Shown here: positions 6,167-6,794 of the stretch, piece by piece
Position numbering within the stretch: position 1 is the stretch's first letter
How the letters are laid out: each line of letters starts with the position of its first letter
From: Caryophanales bacterium UBA782
Lineage (GTDB): Bacteria > Bacillota_I > Bacilli_A > RFN20 > CAG-826
DNA: 6,794 bases
Reading direction: 5' to 3'
Assembly (NCBI GenBank): GCA_002296455.1
Contig: DBJG01000061.1
Location: forward strand, 1,219-8,012
The notes under the pieces: generated by a model
Seen by the model: the letters and a program-made list of their open reading frames with translations, nothing else
What the model was told of the DNA's origin: nothing
The model's database searches: none
Program-made: the position numbers and the translations under genes

Positions 6167-6794
6167 ATGAAATCGCTTGATTTAGAAACTTACGGCATCA
6201 AAGGAGCGAAGGAAATCGTTTATAACCCTTCCTATGAACTTCTTTTCGAAGAGGAAACGAAAGAAGAACTCCTCGGTTATGAAAAGGGACAAGTCACCGA
6301 ATTAGGCGCTGTGAACGTCATGACTGGCGTTTTCACCGGTCGTTCTCCAAAAGATAAATACATTGTCATGGATAAGAATTCCAAAGACACCGTATGGTGG
6401 AATAGCGAAGCTTATCCAAATGACAACCACCCAATGAGCGAAGATGCTTGGGCGAAGGTCAAAACGCTTGCGCTTAATGAACTCTCCAACAAACGCTTAT
6501 TCGTCGTCGATGCTTTCTGTGGCGCGAACGTTGATACCCGCATGGCGGTTCGCTTCATCGTCGAAGTCGCTTGGCAAGCCCACTTTATCCGCAATATGTT
6601 CATCCGTCCAACGGAAGAAGAGCTCAAGAACTTCAAACCGGACTTCATTGTCTATAACGCATCCAAGGCGAAAGTCGAATACTACAAAGAACTCGGCCTT
6701 CATAGTGAGACATGCGTCGCTTTCAATATCACGAGCCGTGAGCAAGTCATACTTAATACTTGGTATGGCGGCGAAATGAAAAAAGGTATGTTCT
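6167..6794 (+). CDS. pckA: Phosphoenolpyruvate carboxykinase (ATP), N-terminal part, cut by window end
   Basis: The enzyme interconverts oxaloacetate + ATP and PEP + CO2 + ADP in the cytoplasm. The visible 209 residues cover the N-terminal domain of a protein usually about 530-540 residues long. Recognised: YGI...[11 protein letters not shown] (9-26), [12 protein letters not shown] (54-65, with Arg59 matching E. coli Arg65, which binds substrate), [11 protein letters not shown] (111-121), the [15 protein letters not shown] block (134-148) and [13 protein letters not shown] (197-209), whose Tyr200 and Lys205/206 match E. coli Tyr207 and Lys212/213. This is the ATP-dependent class, not the GTP class. 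The P-loop kinase region would lie beyond the window. The start at 6167 agrees with the family N-terminus and has a ribosome site, yet the frame is open upstream into birA. Placement after a Na+-pumping oxaloacetate decarboxylase suggests it supplies oxaloacetate (PEP carboxylation) as readily as it makes PEP; direction is inferred. Confidence 0.93.
   Translation, partial: MKSLDLETYGIKGAKEIVYNPSYELLFEEETKEELLGYEKGQVTELGAVNVMTGVFTGRSPKDKYIVMDKNSKDTVWWNSEAYPNDNHPMSEDAWAKVKTLALNELSNKRLFVVDAFCGANVDTRMAVRFIVEVAWQAHFIRNMFIRPTEEELKNFKPDFIVYNASKAKVEYYKELGLHSETCVAFNITSREQVILNTWYGGEMKKGMF

Noticed and set aside
1..6794. Mollicutes-type code with TGA read as tryptophan
   Set aside because: TGA ends oadA and oadG at family-expected positions, and the tryptophans seen are all TGG; code 4 does not explain the missing birA stop either, because no TGA, TAA or TAG is in that frame.

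Overview
The window looks like a low-to-mid-GC anaerobic Firmicute, possibly a gut- or rumen-type Bacilli/Mollicutes-related lineage. This is judged from gene families and AT-rich spacers with strong GGAGG-type ribosome sites; no marker gene allows a firmer placement. TGA is a normal stop here: it ends the genes at 3438 and 3755, and all tryptophans seen are TGG. All genes are on the + strand.

Layout. (1) 1-1284: the 3' part of a multi-pass membrane protein of the LPG-synthase/YbhN flippase-like family, ended by a strong intrinsic terminator whose loop contains the stop codon. (2) About 1341-1931: a monocistronic-looking bioY (biotin ECF transporter S component) with its own extended -10 promoter and a palindrome at the expected transcription start. 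(3) 2071 to the window end: a tightly packed operon: oxaloacetate decarboxylase alpha chain without a biotin domain, gamma chain, separate biotin carrier, beta chain (Na+ pump), biotin protein ligase, and ATP-dependent PEP carboxykinase (cut by the window end).

How the genes fit together. BioY imports biotin, the ligase attaches it to Lys92 of the carrier, the alpha chain moves the carboxyl group of oxaloacetate to the carrier, and the beta/gamma membrane part releases CO2 while exporting Na+. PEP carboxykinase makes (or uses) oxaloacetate. If it runs PEP + CO2 + ADP to oxaloacetate + ATP, then together with the decarboxylase the net result is PEP to pyruvate with ATP plus a sodium gradient: an energy-conserving bypass of pyruvate kinase. 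The genes are seen; the flux direction is inference.

Most unusual: the biotin ligase reading frame (from 5405) has no stop codon and continues in the same frame into the PEP carboxykinase, joined by about 14 codons, so the sequence as given encodes a BirA-PckA fusion. pckA retains its own ribosome binding site, and a one-base change in a run of five A's at 6116-6120 would separate the genes, so a true fusion and an indel (mutation or sequencing error) must be told apart. A second possible one-base lesion lies at the bioY start, where a strong ribosome site faces ATCG instead of ATG.
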